Source: Chitinophagaceae bacterium UBA4407 (GTDB lineage Bacteria; Bacteroidota; Bacteroidia; Chitinophagales; Chitinophagaceae). From it: 14,736 nt of DNA. The stretch lies in contig DGQT01000113.1 of assembly GCA_002390845.1 (NCBI GenBank), positions 1-14,736 on the forward strand. The letters are read 5' to 3'. The translations under genes were made by a program, and so were the position numbers. The number at the start of each line of letters is the position of its first letter. Within the stretch, counting starts at the first letter, position 1. Below are positions 7,168 to 14,133 of this stretch, piece by piece. The notes below the pieces were generated by a model, which searched no databases, was not told the origin of the DNA, and saw nothing but the letters and a program-made list of their open reading frames with translations.

Positions 7168-8970
7168 TTATTTTTTTAAGTTTTCTAAAATGTCTTTTGT
7201 TTGTTGGTCGTTAGGGTCAAGCTCTAATGCTTTTTGATAACTCTTAATTGCATTTGTCTTGTCGTTGAGTTTTAAATAATAGTCGCCCCAACGACTATAA
7301 ACCATTGATGAATTTGGATGCTGCTCAATGGCTATATCCAAAATTGTTTTTACTGTTTTTTCGTTTAAGGGTTTTCTATTCATTAAGTCGTAAGCTAAAT
7401 AAGTAATTTGTCCTTCGTTCATATTCATTGCTCCAAATGCCTTTTTTGCTTCATCATACTTTTGCATATTCAGGTATTCAGTTGGCGAAAATTCATCGTC
7501 TTTCATTTTCGGCATTGGCTTTTCCTGATAAATATTTTGCAACCCTGTTACTTCTCCTTTTTCATTTCTTATAAAGAAACCCTTAATGTTGAAATCTGTA
7601 AAAACAATAGTATCCTTTGTTATTGGGAAGCAATAAATTTCAAAGCCACTATTGATATTTTCAACTAAATAGTTTTTTTCTTTTCGCAGATAAAGAACTT
7701 CGTCTGTTCCCATTCTGTAACGCCCTGCAAGTTTATCTAATTCGGTATCAGGTAAAAGTATTGGTTGTATTTCGGTTGGTAAATAGTTTGTCCAATTATA
7801 AACTTTTGCAACTGCTCTCCTTATTTCCTTGCCAATTCCATTTTGGTTGTCGCCTGAATTGAGCATTACAATTACACCGTTGCCACCTTCAACACTTGCC
7901 ATAGCATAAGCTAAGAAACCTGCATTAACTCCAGTGAACTCAAAGAAAACTCCCTTTGGGTCATTGTTGTCTGTTCTTTGAATTAAAAACGGTCCAATAG
8001 CCATTTGCTCTTTGTAGCCACCGTCTGAAACATTTACTTGTGGTGTGAGCATCTTCTTAGTAATTGCTTGGCTTAAAATCTTTCCTTTACCTAAGTATGA
8101 TTTTTGAACTTCAATAAAAAACTTTGCAAGGTCTGTTGGTGTAGTGTAAAGTCCTGCTGCTGCTTGTTGTGGATAAACATAAGGCATTCCCTTAAACCAG
8201 GAAGCATAAGAATAAGCCCAGGAACATTGCTTTGTAAATTTTGCTGGAACAGGTTGTTCAAAGGTTGAATTTTTCATTCCAAGTTTATCAAAAAGTATTT
8301 CCTGTGTCAGGTTGGAAAAACTTTTTTTAGAAACGTCCATAAGAGCTAATTGAGCAATCATACTTCCACCACCTGAATAGCGAAACTCTTTGTTAGGTTC
8401 GCTGTTTACAACTACAGCTCTTGTCTGTGAAATTTTTGCACCACTTAAAACTTCTACAATCGTTGGTAATGGTTCTGTTGGTGTAAAACCAAAATATGAA
8501 GTTTGTGAAGTTCCTGCTGAATGGCTCAACAACATTCTTAAAGTTACCGGTGTCTTTTTTGTAAAATCATTATCGGCAATTTTCCAGGAAGTAAGATAGT
8601 TGTTGATTGGTTTCTCTAAATCAATTTGTCCATTATCAACCATTTTTAAAGCTGTAACAGCCATTAAAAATTTACTGATTGAGCCTGCTGAAAACATTGT
8701 TTCAGTTGTTACAGGTGTATTTTTTGAGGTATCTGCTAAACCGTAACATTTTGCCCATTCAATTTTATAGTCTTTAATAACCGCAATGCTTAGTCCCGGC
8801 ACTTTGTAATACTTCATTCTGTCAATGATGTTCCAACCTTTGAAACCTTTTACAGGCACATAAGGAATTAGGTTGTTTTCTACTTGCAAAATTTTGTGTT
8901 GCACTTGTTTGCTTTGAGCAAAAGTCTGTCCTGCAAAAAGTGTCAATAAAAGTAAAGCGAATTTTGTCAT
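7168..8970 (-). CDS. Secreted serine hydrolase (beta-lactamase/PBP-like) with TPR tail
   Basis: The 600-residue product has a signal peptide (1-18, cut at FA-Q). A class C beta-lactamase/penicillin-binding-type serine hydrolase domain (about 45-385) follows, with the catalytic SxxK as Ser97-Ile-Ser-Lys100 (FSAGSISKFL), the typical LRMLLSHSAG, and FRYSGGG at 196-202, where Tyr198 takes the second catalytic motif position (YSG, not the canonical YxN). A middle domain of about 120 residues (from about 405) resembles the C-terminal beta domain of such hydrolases. The last 50 residues form a TPR-like unit (WGDYYLKLNDKTNAIKSYQKALELDPND). Substrate unknown: esterase, D-aminopeptidase or peptidoglycan activity are all possible, and the YSG motif argues against a classical beta-lactamase. 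It is flanked on both sides by B-family repeats, and at 1.8 kb is large for a cassette gene. Confidence 0.88.
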   Translation of the reverse strand: MTKFALLLLTLFAGQTFAQSKQVQHKILQVENNLIPYVPVKGFKGWNIIDRMKYYKVPGLSIAVIKDYKIEWAKCYGLADTSKNTPVTTETMFSAGSISKFLMAVTALKMVDNGQIDLEKPINNYLTSWKIADNDFTKKTPVTLRMLLSHSAGTSQTSYFGFTPTEPLPTIVEVLSGAKISQTRAVVVNSEPNKEFRYSGGGSMIAQLALMDVSKKSFSNLTQEILFDKLGMKNSTFEQPVPAKFTKQCSWAYSYASWFKGMPYVYPQQAAAGLYTTPTDLAKFFIEVQKSYLGKGKILSQAITKKMLTPQVNVSDGGYKEQMAIGPFLIQRTDNNDPKGVFFEFTGVNAGFLAYAMASVEGGNGVIVMLNSGDNQNGIGKEIRRAVAKVYNWTNYLPTEIQPILLPDTELDKLAGRYRMGTDEVLYLRKEKNYLVENINSGFEIYCFPITKDTIVFTDFNIKGFFIRNEKGEVTGLQNIYQEKPMPKMKDDEFSPTEYLNMQKYDEAKKAFGAMNMNEGQITYLAYDLMNRKPLNEKTVKTILDIAIEQHPNSSMVYSRWGDYYLKLNDKTNAIKSYQKALELDPNDQQTKDILENLKK

Positions 8971-9001
8971 ACTATTTTGAAGATTGAGGTCTGTCTATAA
9001 T

Positions 9002-9208
9002 GGCATACAATTCAAAACTAAACGAAACTCCCCAATAAAACTTTCGCAAATACAGCCCAATAACCTGTATTTGCGAAACTGGGTTAAATACGCTTCGGTA
9101 AGCGGCACAAAGATTATATATTGAGCTTTTACCGAAGCGTAGATTTAAAAGAAGAACCAAGCGAATGCTGTGGTCAGCTACCAACAGCGGCACAAGAAAC
9201 AGTTAGCG
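9002..9208. repeat. Structured repeat element B2 between serine hydrolase and arr
   Basis: About 207 bases between two protein genes hold three inverted repeats. TTTCGCAAATACAG (9042-9055) pairs perfectly with 9065-9078. TACGCTTCGGTAA (9089-9101) pairs perfectly with 9129-9141. GCTGTGGT (9167-9174) pairs with ACCAACAGC (9180-9188) across a short loop with one bulge. Part 9112-9195 is the B-family repeat also seen at 7033 and 9801, and GCGGCACAA occurs twice (9102 and 9187). The element ends at GTTAGCG (9202-9208), matching the inverted CGCTAAC on the far side of arr (9741). The 73-codon minus-strand frame here (8972-9193) is not a gene. Confidence 0.8.
9042..9078. repeat. Perfect 14-bp hairpin
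   Basis: The two arms (9042-9055 and 9065-9078) are exact reverse complements with a 9-base loop. No T-run of terminator type follows. It lies about 70 bases upstream of the serine hydrolase start on the minus strand, so it would be transcribed in that gene's 5' leader. Confidence 0.85.
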
Positions 9209-9233
9209 TTTCGTTTTTATTCGTCATAAAACT

Positions 9234-9686
9234 TTATTCGTCATTTAACGAATTAATTCCTTGTTCTTTTAGTTTGGCTAATGCGTCTTTCATTGCTCTA
9301 ACTTGTTCAGGTGAATGCCCTTGCCAATTAGTAACCTCTCCAACTATTTTAAACGGTTGTGTTGAACGATAAGATTTTGTTGGGTTTCCAGGAAATTTTT
9401 TATCTGTTAAGTCTGGGTCATCTTCAATTGGTCCCGTTGGTTCTACTAAATATATTCTTTCACGTTCTTCACCAAATGCAAGTTCAGCACCCCAAATAGC
9501 TGCATCTAATGTCGCTGATAGAAAAATATATTTTGCACTTTTTCTCTGTCCATAATTTGAGTTGAACCCAACTTCAATAAACTCACCAGGTTTCAAGTCA
9601 GACCGGGTCCCGTGAAAATAGGTCTGTGCGAAAGGTGCCGCACCTTGTTCATTTGATTTCTGTTCGTTGTTATTGTCTCCCATCAT
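9234..9686 (-). CDS. arr: Rifampin ADP-ribosyltransferase (Arr family)
   Basis: The 150-residue product (two adjacent ATGs at 9686 and 9683) matches the Arr family almost end to end. It has FHGT (23-26), KYIFLSATLDAAIWGAELAF (52-71), RIYLVEPTGPIEDDPDLT (77-94), KKFPGNPTKSYR (96-107) and FKIVGEVTNWQGH (112-124). Arr enzymes transfer ADP-ribose from NAD to the C23 hydroxyl of rifamycins and inactivate them. The catalytic His, Tyr and Asp of the family appear to be His25, Tyr53 and Asp89 or Asp90. Length is normal (about 140-150); the first 20 residues are a polar extension without structure I recognise. It is a single gene between a CGCTAAC box (upstream, 9741) and a GTTAGCG box (downstream, 9202). 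Arr-2 is a well-known integron cassette, so this context is fitting. Resistance itself is inferred. Confidence 0.93.
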   Translation of the reverse strand: MMGDNNNEQKSNEQGAAPFAQTYFHGTRSDLKPGEFIEVGFNSNYGQRKSAKYIFLSATLDAAIWGAELAFGEERERIYLVEPTGPIEDDPDLTDKKFPGNPTKSYRSTQPFKIVGEVTNWQGHSPEQVRAMKDALAKLKEQGINSLNDE

Positions 9687-9739
9687 TTAAAATTATTATT
9701 GATAGTTTATCTGTCTGTTCGATTATCATTTTACAATGA

Positions 9740-9994
9740 GCGCTAACTTAAAAATAAACGAAACTCTCCAACAAAACTTTTGCAAACACAGGTAAACAGG
9801 CTTTAACGCAGCGTAGATTTAAAAGAAGAACCAAGCGAATGCTGTTGGCAGCGACCAACAGCGGCACACAAGCTATTAAAACAAGTTTTTGCGGTGGTAA
9901 AAAACAACACACTGTATCAACTAAATTACTGTTCTGTTAAACCATAAAAAAAGTTTAGTTTTTGTTTGGTTTTTTACACAGTTCATGTTGTGCG
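9740..9994. repeat. Hybrid separator element B3 between alpha/beta hydrolase and arr
   Basis: This 255-base separator starts with GCGCTAAC (9740-9747), which faces the arr start, and ends with GTTGTGCG (9987-9994), which abuts the stop codon of the alpha/beta hydrolase gene. It contains the B-family core (9801-9868) with hairpin GCTGTTGG/CCAACAGC, and a segment (AAACGAAACTC.CCAA.AAAACTTT at 9756-9780) also present at 9019-9044 in B2. The rest (9870-9986) is A+T-rich with no gene. It joins one boundary box of the B side to one of the C-type elements to its right. Confidence 0.7.
9801..9868. repeat. B-family repeat element, copy 3
   Basis: This copy shares TAGATTTAAAAGAAGAACCA and AGCGAATGCTGTTGG with copies at 7033 and 9112. 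Its hairpin arms GCTGTTGG (9841-9848) and CCAACAGC (9855-9862) are exact complements. It lacks the ATTATATATTGAG part present in the other two. Confidence 0.78.
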
Positions 9995-9998
9995 TAGT

Positions 9999-10979
9999 TT
10001 ATCTTGTTAAGGCTATCATCCAATTTGTCAACTCTGTTTTGTCTACCAAAGACCAAGTGTAATAAGGGTTTCGCCTGTCATTGATTTTGTCGTCCTGATT
10101 AAATACTATTAACTCATTTTTTTGATTACCCAATAATTTTAGCTCATTGATTATGCCAACCATATCAGGAAAGTTTGTGTCAAAAACACCTTTCCTTCTT
10201 TCGTTCATCCAATAAAAAGTAGCAGGTTCTGTGTAAGCTCTAATTGTCAAGTCGTTAAAATATTTTAGGTGTCTGTTCTTTTCGTCAAAATAACTGTAAG
10301 GGGAAAAGTCCAAGTAGGCATTGAGATCATTTTTCGGTGTTCCTTTAAGGTTTTTCTCAAAAAGGTAAGTAATGAGTTTGCCTGAAAAAACTGCACTTGG
10401 TGCAAAGTTGTCTTTAAGCCCTTTCCGTTCTTCATACCATTGCCTTACCCAATCGAGTACTCCGTCACACAAAACAACTCCTTTAACATCTGGCTTAAAT
10501 TTAGATTTCCCTGTCTTGAAATACTCAATATACTTTAAGGCTCTATGCCCTGATAGGCTAACTCCAAGAAAAAATATGTTTTTATTAGGGATTTTGTATT
10601 TTTTGAAAACATTTAATATTGTTGTGTCAATAAAGGAGAGTGATTTTTCTGAAAAATAAAAGTCAACAGGAATGCCTGTTGAAATATATAAAACTGCAAA
10701 ATTTTTTAAGTTAGCTTCCTTACTTATTTGTTGTTTTGGGTTATTTACTAAATCAAATTTTTCGTCTTCAAAGGAAATAATTGTTCCTGTAATGTTATTA
10801 TTTGTCGAGTCAGGTAAAATTAGAGTATAACCTTTGTCATTAAAAGGAAGAAAATCTGTCTTCCCATAGCCAATTCGTAAACTGTCATTCTGTTTAATGT
10901 AACTCTCATAAATTTTTTGTCCGTATAAGGTTACAGATAAATTAAAAAGTAGGAAGTATAAAATTAATCTCTTCATCAC
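9999..10979 (-). CDS. Secreted alpha/beta-hydrolase-like protein
   Basis: The 326-residue product starts with a signal peptide (hydrophobic 5-19, likely cut at LYG-QK). A nucleophile-elbow motif LGVSLSGHRALKYIE places Ser141 in the G-x-S-x-S-G form, close to the GHSMGG elbow of esterases. It follows a predicted beta strand (KNIFFLG) and precedes VKGVVLCDGVLDW, as in the alpha/beta hydrolase core. A C-terminal strand (NELIVFNQDD) could carry the acid residue; I could not identify the catalytic His with confidence, so activity and substrate are uncertain. It is a single gene: the box GTTGTGCG (9987-9994) lies 4 bases past its stop and CGCACAAC (11001-11008) lies 21 bases before its start, as in a cassette. 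Either of two adjacent ATGs (10979, 10976) may start it. Confidence 0.72.
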   Translation of the reverse strand: MMKRLILYFLLFNLSVTLYGQKIYESYIKQNDSLRIGYGKTDFLPFNDKGYTLILPDSTNNNITGTIISFEDEKFDLVNNPKQQISKEANLKNFAVLYISTGIPVDFYFSEKSLSFIDTTILNVFKKYKIPNKNIFFLGVSLSGHRALKYIEYFKTGKSKFKPDVKGVVLCDGVLDWVRQWYEERKGLKDNFAPSAVFSGKLITYLFEKNLKGTPKNDLNAYLDFSPYSYFDEKNRHLKYFNDLTIRAYTEPATFYWMNERRKGVFDTNFPDMVGIINELKLLGNQKNELIVFNQDDKINDRRNPYYTWSLVDKTELTNWMIALTR

Positions 10980-11000
10980 TTGAGATGTCCAGTTAAATTA

Positions 11001-11198
11001 CGCACAACGAACAGGGCTTTATGCAGGCGGGGGATTAGTATTCCGTCCGCCGACAGCCACTGCCGATTGAAAATATTTAGTTGAAGTTAAGAACTAAAGT
11101 CCAGCGTTGCTAGTCCAGCCCGAACCACAGCCCAGCTTTGCAAAAATGATGATTGTACTTCCGTCCAGCCCCGCTTGCATAAAACCCCTTGTTGGGCG
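11001..11198. repeat. C-type (attC-like) element C1, 198 bp
   Basis: The left arm begins CGCACAACGAACAGGGCTTT and the right arm ends ATAAAACCCCTTGTTGGGCG. Reverse-complemented, the right arm matches the left over about 30 bases with a two-base gap (shared GGNTTTATGCANGCGGGG), so the ends fold together with unpaired bases. GTCCGCC or GTCCAGC(CC) blocks occur at 11044, 11099, 11112 and 11163. The outer GTTGGGC fits the integron core-site pattern GTTRRRY. It lies between the HEPN gene stop (7 bases away) and the hydrolase start. Long for an attC site; no integrase is visible. Confidence 0.75.
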
Positions 11199-11204
11199 AA
11201 GTTT

Positions 11205-11816
11205 TTAGTCCGAGTATTTTTTAATAAATAGATTTACACCCAAAAGCATGATTTCTATTTTTTCTCTACTACCGACAGATTCCCATTGGCCGTGAGCTGC
11301 ATTATTTCGTATTCCACCCCATGAAGAGATATCTCTTACATCTTGTTGGTCTATTAAATTTGCTTTTTTCAAAGCAGAGGCATATGAAGCAATAGATGGC
11401 TTTTGTCCACTCATATCTATATTTTCTTCTACAATCCAGGTTCTCAAAAATTCCTCAAGAGAAGCTCCAATTAAAAATGCAACAACAGCCAAATGATAAT
11501 CTGTTTTTTCAAGCAACTCCTTAGCTTGTATCAAATAGTCATTAACTACCTCTATTTTTAATTTTCGTTCAAAGGATACGTTTGATATCAAATCATTTTC
11601 AATACTCCTTAAAAAAGCTTCTAAAATATTATTCAATTGATCTGATGAAAGTATGGCTCCCATTAGGAGTTTGTCGGCAGCTTCATAAAAAGCGTTGTTC
11701 TTTCCAGCATAAGCTGAAATGAAATTTTTAATCTCAGCTTTTTTTGCCTGAAAGTGATAGATGCCCAAATTACCTTTAATGGAATTACCGATTTTTAAAA
11801 TCTTCTCTTTATCCAT
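11205..11816 (-). CDS. HEPN-motif protein, unknown function
   Basis: The start is set at the ATG at 11816 (203 residues). The longer frame to 11840 would begin with a TTG inside element C2 (GTTGGGCG box). The product is helical and cytosolic. Its C-terminal half contains AVVAFLIGASLEEFLRTW and then IRNNAAHGQW, a typical Rx4H motif (Arg170, His175) of HEPN-like domains, where RNAs are cut in many defence and toxin systems. In family terms it resembles the uncharacterised DUF4145/HEPN-like proteins with an R-N-x-A-A-H-G motif. Ribonuclease activity is inferred only; no partner antitoxin or nucleotidyltransferase is adjacent. It is a single gene between elements C1 and C2, with its start about 18 bases past the C2 box. 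Confidence 0.7.
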   Translation of the reverse strand: MDKEKILKIGNSIKGNLGIYHFQAKKAEIKNFISAYAGKNNAFYEAADKLLMGAILSSDQLNNILEAFLRSIENDLISNVSFERKLKIEVVNDYLIQAKELLEKTDYHLAVVAFLIGASLEEFLRTWIVEENIDMSGQKPSIASYASALKKANLIDQQDVRDISSWGGIRNNAAHGQWESVGSREKIEIMLLGVNLFIKKYSD

Positions 11817-11833
11817 AGTCTGTTTTAAAATTT

Positions 11834-12033
11834 CGCCCAACGAGCAGGGCTTGCTGCAGGGCTGGAATTTATTGCTCGTCCAGCCCGGAACCGCTGCTGA
11901 TTAAAGATATAAAAGTACAGGTTAACAAACAAAAGCCTAACAATGTACGTCCAGCCCAGACGAAGCACAACAGCGATAAAATGACCATTGCTCCAATGTC
12001 CAGCCAGCCTTGCAGCAAACCCAATGTTGGCTG
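11834..12033. repeat. C-type (attC-like) element C2, 200 bp
   Basis: The left arm is CGCCCAACGAGCAGGGCTTG and on into CTGCAGGGCTGG; the right arm ends GCAAACCCAATGTTGGCTG. The arms pair over about 30 bases (GGGYTTGCTGCANGGCTGG shared). Three direct copies of GTCCAGCC(C) lie inside, at 11878, 11949 and 11999. A nested AGCACAAC box (11964-11971) lies 70 bases from the outer GTTGGCTG. The left box GCCCAAC fits RYYYAAC exactly. It lies between the stop of the secreted gene at 12037 and the start of the HEPN gene. Confidence 0.8.
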
Positions 12034-12036
12034 TTG

Positions 12037-12612
12037 TTATTTTCGAAGCTCAAATTCTAATTGTCTGAACCAATTCAATTCTTTGTCAAATAATTTAACA
12101 AAGTCACCAGTGCTCAATTTGTATTCACCTTCAGTAAATATTTGAGTAAAATATTTTTCTTTGAAATAAAAACTTACGTGATAAAAGTTGTCTAACGGGT
12201 TTACCCAACCCAAGCGTCTGTCCTGATAATATTGTTTAATTCGTCCACTACGCTTTTTATTGTCAATTGAATTGGTAAAAAATGTTTCAATAACTGCGCC
12301 GTTGATTTGGCTCTGCTTATTAAATTCAACAGTGTCTATAAATGTCCGTTTATTTGTCAAGCCATTCTTTGTCCAGAGTAGCAAAGTAAAACTTGTGGTT
12401 TTAAATTTTGTAGGGTTGTCTGGCTGCTTTAAACTATATGATGAGTCAACTATAAAGAACAAAATTGTGTCTACGCTATTATTTTTAAGCTGTGAAAATA
12501 GTTCGTTGTCAAAATTAGTTAAGCCAATAAATTTGTCAACCTTTTGTCCGAAAAGACTTGTCGTAATTGAGATACTTGCAAGTAGGATAGTATGTTTGAG
12601 ATTAAGGGTCAT
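12037..12612 (-). CDS. Secreted protein of unknown function (cassette gene)
   Basis: The start is placed at the ATG at 12612 (191 residues); the longer frame would begin with TTG inside the GTTGGCTG box of element C3. A signal peptide (hydrophobic 8-20, likely cut at SLFG-QK) points to export. The rest is mixed alpha/beta with many aromatic residues (FYHVSFYFKEKYF near the C-terminus) and no motif or family I recognise. The stop lies 3 bases from the box of element C2, and the start 4 bases past the C3 arm, the tight spacing seen for cassette genes. No function can be given. Confidence 0.72.
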   Translation of the reverse strand: MTLNLKHTILLASISITTSLFGQKVDKFIGLTNFDNELFSQLKNNSVDTILFFIVDSSYSLKQPDNPTKFKTTSFTLLLWTKNGLTNKRTFIDTVEFNKQSQINGAVIETFFTNSIDNKKRSGRIKQYYQDRRLGWVNPLDNFYHVSFYFKEKYFTQIFTEGEYKLSTGDFVKLFDKELNWFRQLEFELRK

Positions 12613-12617
12613 AATAA

Positions 12618-12814
12618 CAGCCAACGGACAGGGCTTTATGCTGTTGGGATATTTACCAATGTCCTGCCCGGAACCGCTGCTAAATTTATAATTAAAAGTT
12701 CATTGTTTGTATAAAAGCTCAAAGATGCTGGTCAAGCCGAAACTGAAGACTGGCTTTGCTTTTAGCTGAAGATTGTTGGTCAAGCCCTAATAGCATAAAG
12801 CCCCATGTTGTGCG
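12618..12814. repeat. C-type (attC-like) element C3, 197 bp
   Basis: The left end is CAGCCAACGGACAGGGCTTT, then ATGCTGTTGGG; the right end is GCATAAAGCCCCATGTTGTGCG. The arms share GGGCTTTATGCT as exact complement. Internal blocks GTCCTGCCCGGAACCGCTGC (from 12660), GGTCAAGCC and GGTCAAGCCC correspond to the GTCCAGCCC blocks of C1 and C2. GCTAAA (12678) and TTTAGC (12759) form a possible inner stem. It separates the unknown gene ending at 12827 from the secreted gene starting at 12612. Confidence 0.78.
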
Positions 12815-12826
12815 TTCGCCTTTTTG

Positions 12827-13324
12827 TCAAATAATACTGCTTGAAAAAGACAAACTTGTTGTTAAGTATAGTTGGTCTGTCTTATAAATTGAGAACTTGT
12901 CAGTTGTCGATATTAATAATTTACAAACATTTTCAGCCAACCACATTTCAATATCAGTGTTAACTGTCCAACCAAGTTTTAAAAAGCCTTCGCAAAAGAT
13001 ATAAGATTTTGTGGGCGTCCAAAAGGCTTTAAATATGTCATTTAAGCTATCAAACTCTAAGTCGCAAAAAACGTTCTCTTTGAATGTGAAAAATTGAAAA
13101 GCAATTGGATTTGAAATTCTAAAAGCCGGAGCTTCACCGCTACCACCACCTACGAGAATATCACCAACTTTTCCGTCAAAGCATTTTTCGTCAGCTGGTA
13201 TATTTTCGAGTAGTTCGTATAAGGCAATTTTTCTTGTGTCTTCGTTGAAGTCAACGAAGCTATTTACAGATGGGCATTCGATGAAACCTAACACTCTGTG
13301 TTTGTAAGCGTCAATTGCTGACAT
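12827..13324 (-). CDS. Hypothetical protein, unknown family (cassette gene)
   Basis: This 165-residue product is soluble, with no signal peptide or membrane segment. It has a Gly-rich loop in the middle (DGKVGDILVGGGSGEAPAF) and an acidic, aromatic-rich C-terminal half (FKAFWTPTKSYIFCEGFLKLGW). I do not recognise the family; compact proteins of this size and composition include immunity proteins and SMI1/KNR4-like folds, but nothing here settles that. The ATG at 13324 follows the box GTTGTGCG of element C4 by 30 bases. The stop is 12 bases before the C3 box, with GGCGAA between, a flank also seen at C5. Confidence 0.7.
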   Translation of the reverse strand: MSAIDAYKHRVLGFIECPSVNSFVDFNEDTRKIALYELLENIPADEKCFDGKVGDILVGGGSGEAPAFRISNPIAFQFFTFKENVFCDLEFDSLNDIFKAFWTPTKSYIFCEGFLKLGWTVNTDIEMWLAENVCKLLISTTDKFSIYKTDQLYLTTSLSFSSSII

Positions 13325-13354
13325 AATTAGTTAACGAGTTTTTTCATAAGGTGA

Positions 13355-13551
13355 CGCACAACGGTAGGGCTTGGCGATGGTTTGGAATTTGAAAAACTGT
13401 CGCTGGGAACTGATGCTGAATAAAATTACTAATGTTTAAAAACTTACAAAAGATGAGTACAGAATTTCCTGATTGGTATCAAGCTGAACTAAATTCAACT
13501 GCTGACGATACCCCGTCAAGCCAAACTATTGCCAAACCCAATGTTGTAAGC
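13355..13551. repeat. C-type (attC-like) element C4, 197 bp
   Basis: The left end is CGCACAACGGTAGGGCTTGG and the right end ATTGCCAAACCCAATGTTGTAAGC. Reverse-complemented, the right arm gives ACAACATTGGGTTTGGCAAT, matching the left arm. Internal blocks CTGGGAACTGATGCTGAATA and AACTGCTGACGATACCCC.GTCAAGCC align with C5 and C2. Its right 120 bases overlap the 5' end of the plus-strand frame starting at 13432. Confidence 0.75.
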
Positions 13552-13911
13552 AGTTTAGTCAACCCACACGACAGGTTTAAAAATGCAGCGTTATTTCTTT
13601 GTGGCTACTTGTCTTACCCAGAAGAAAGAGTTGATGAGGTTGCAAGTACAATAAGGCGTTACGCAAACATAAAAAAGCCTTACGAGTTATGTACTTGTCA
13701 AAAATGCAATACACTGGTTGAGTTGCAATATTATGAAGGCGATGATGAAGAATGCAGCTACCCACATTATTACTGTCCAAACTCAAATTGTAGAGCAAAT
13801 TATTACGATAAACAAGGAAAAGAACGATGGGATGAACTTGATAGCCATTATGAAGATATTGAAGAAAGGTATAGAGAACAGCTTGAAGATAGTTATGATA
13901 TTGACTGGTAG
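13432..13911 (+). CDS. Zinc-ribbon-like acidic protein, opposite orientation in the array
   Basis: The open frame encodes 159 residues from ATG 13432; ATG 13453 (MSTEFPDWYQ) is an equally plausible start. Residues 1-40 are encoded by the right half of element C4. The likely original body begins around residue 41 (SLVNPHDRFKNAALFLCGYL). The middle carries Cys pairs CTCQKC (86-91) and CPNSNC (114-119), about 23 residues apart, as in a zinc ribbon. The C-terminus is strongly acidic (WDELDSHYEDIEERYREQLE). It is the only plus-strand gene among the eight array genes. I do not recognise a family. A shorter version from TTG 13609 cannot be excluded. Confidence 0.65.
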   Translation: MFKNLQKMSTEFPDWYQAELNSTADDTPSSQTIAKPNVVSSLVNPHDRFKNAALFLCGYLSYPEERVDEVASTIRRYANIKKPYELCTCQKCNTLVELQYYEGDDEECSYPHYYCPNSNCRANYYDKQGKERWDELDSHYEDIEERYREQLEDSYDIDW

Positions 13912-13921
13912 CCGTCAAATT

Positions 13922-14121
13922 GCCTACAACGTGCAAAGCTTTGCGTTCGGTGGGGGAAAGTTGAGCTGTCCGCCCGGAACTGAAGCTAAGTTTTGTTGTT
14001 TATGTTGAAGTTAAGAAAAAATGCTGATTAGAATTCCGTCCGCCGGATATTAGCTGAATTGCGCACAACTGCTGAAGAAACGATTGTCAAGCCCCACTGA
14101 CGCAAAACTTTTTGTTGTGCG
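13922..14121. repeat. C-type (attC-like) element C5, 200 bp
   Basis: The left end is GCCTACAACGTGCAAAGCTT, then TGCGTTCGGTGGGGG; the right end is GCCCCACTGACGCAAAACTT followed by TTTGTTGTGCG. Arms pair with mismatches. Internal CTGTCCGCCCGGAACTGAAG and CCGTCCGCC blocks match C1-C3, and GTTGAAGTTAAGAA is shared with C1. A nested GCGCACAAC (14061-14069) forms, with the outer GTTGTGCG, a 61-base subunit of typical attC length. It lies between convergent genes (stops at 13911 and 14134). Confidence 0.76.
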
Positions 14122-14133
14122 TTCGCCAAGTAA

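Noticed and set aside
8972..9193. 73-codon minus-strand frame upstream of the serine hydrolase
   Set aside because: It is entirely made of the hairpin-rich B2 element; its translation follows repeat sequence and is not conserved in the other B copies.
7033..9868. B repeats as a CRISPR array
   Set aside because: Only three copies, about 85 bp long and separated by whole genes; no short regular spacers and no cas genes.
11817..11840. Longer N-terminus of the HEPN gene
   Set aside because: The extra codons (TTG start) lie in the GTTGGGCG box of element C2, and an ATG follows at 11816.
13577..13936. 119-codon minus-strand frame opposite the zinc-ribbon gene
   Set aside because: It mirrors the plus-strand gene, which has plausible CxxC-like motifs; this one has none.
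11001..14121. C-type elements as insertion-sequence or MITE copies
   Set aside because: No transposase, no matching target-site duplications at the ends, and the elements sit at gene stops and starts instead of at random; cassette sites fit better, but this is not proven.
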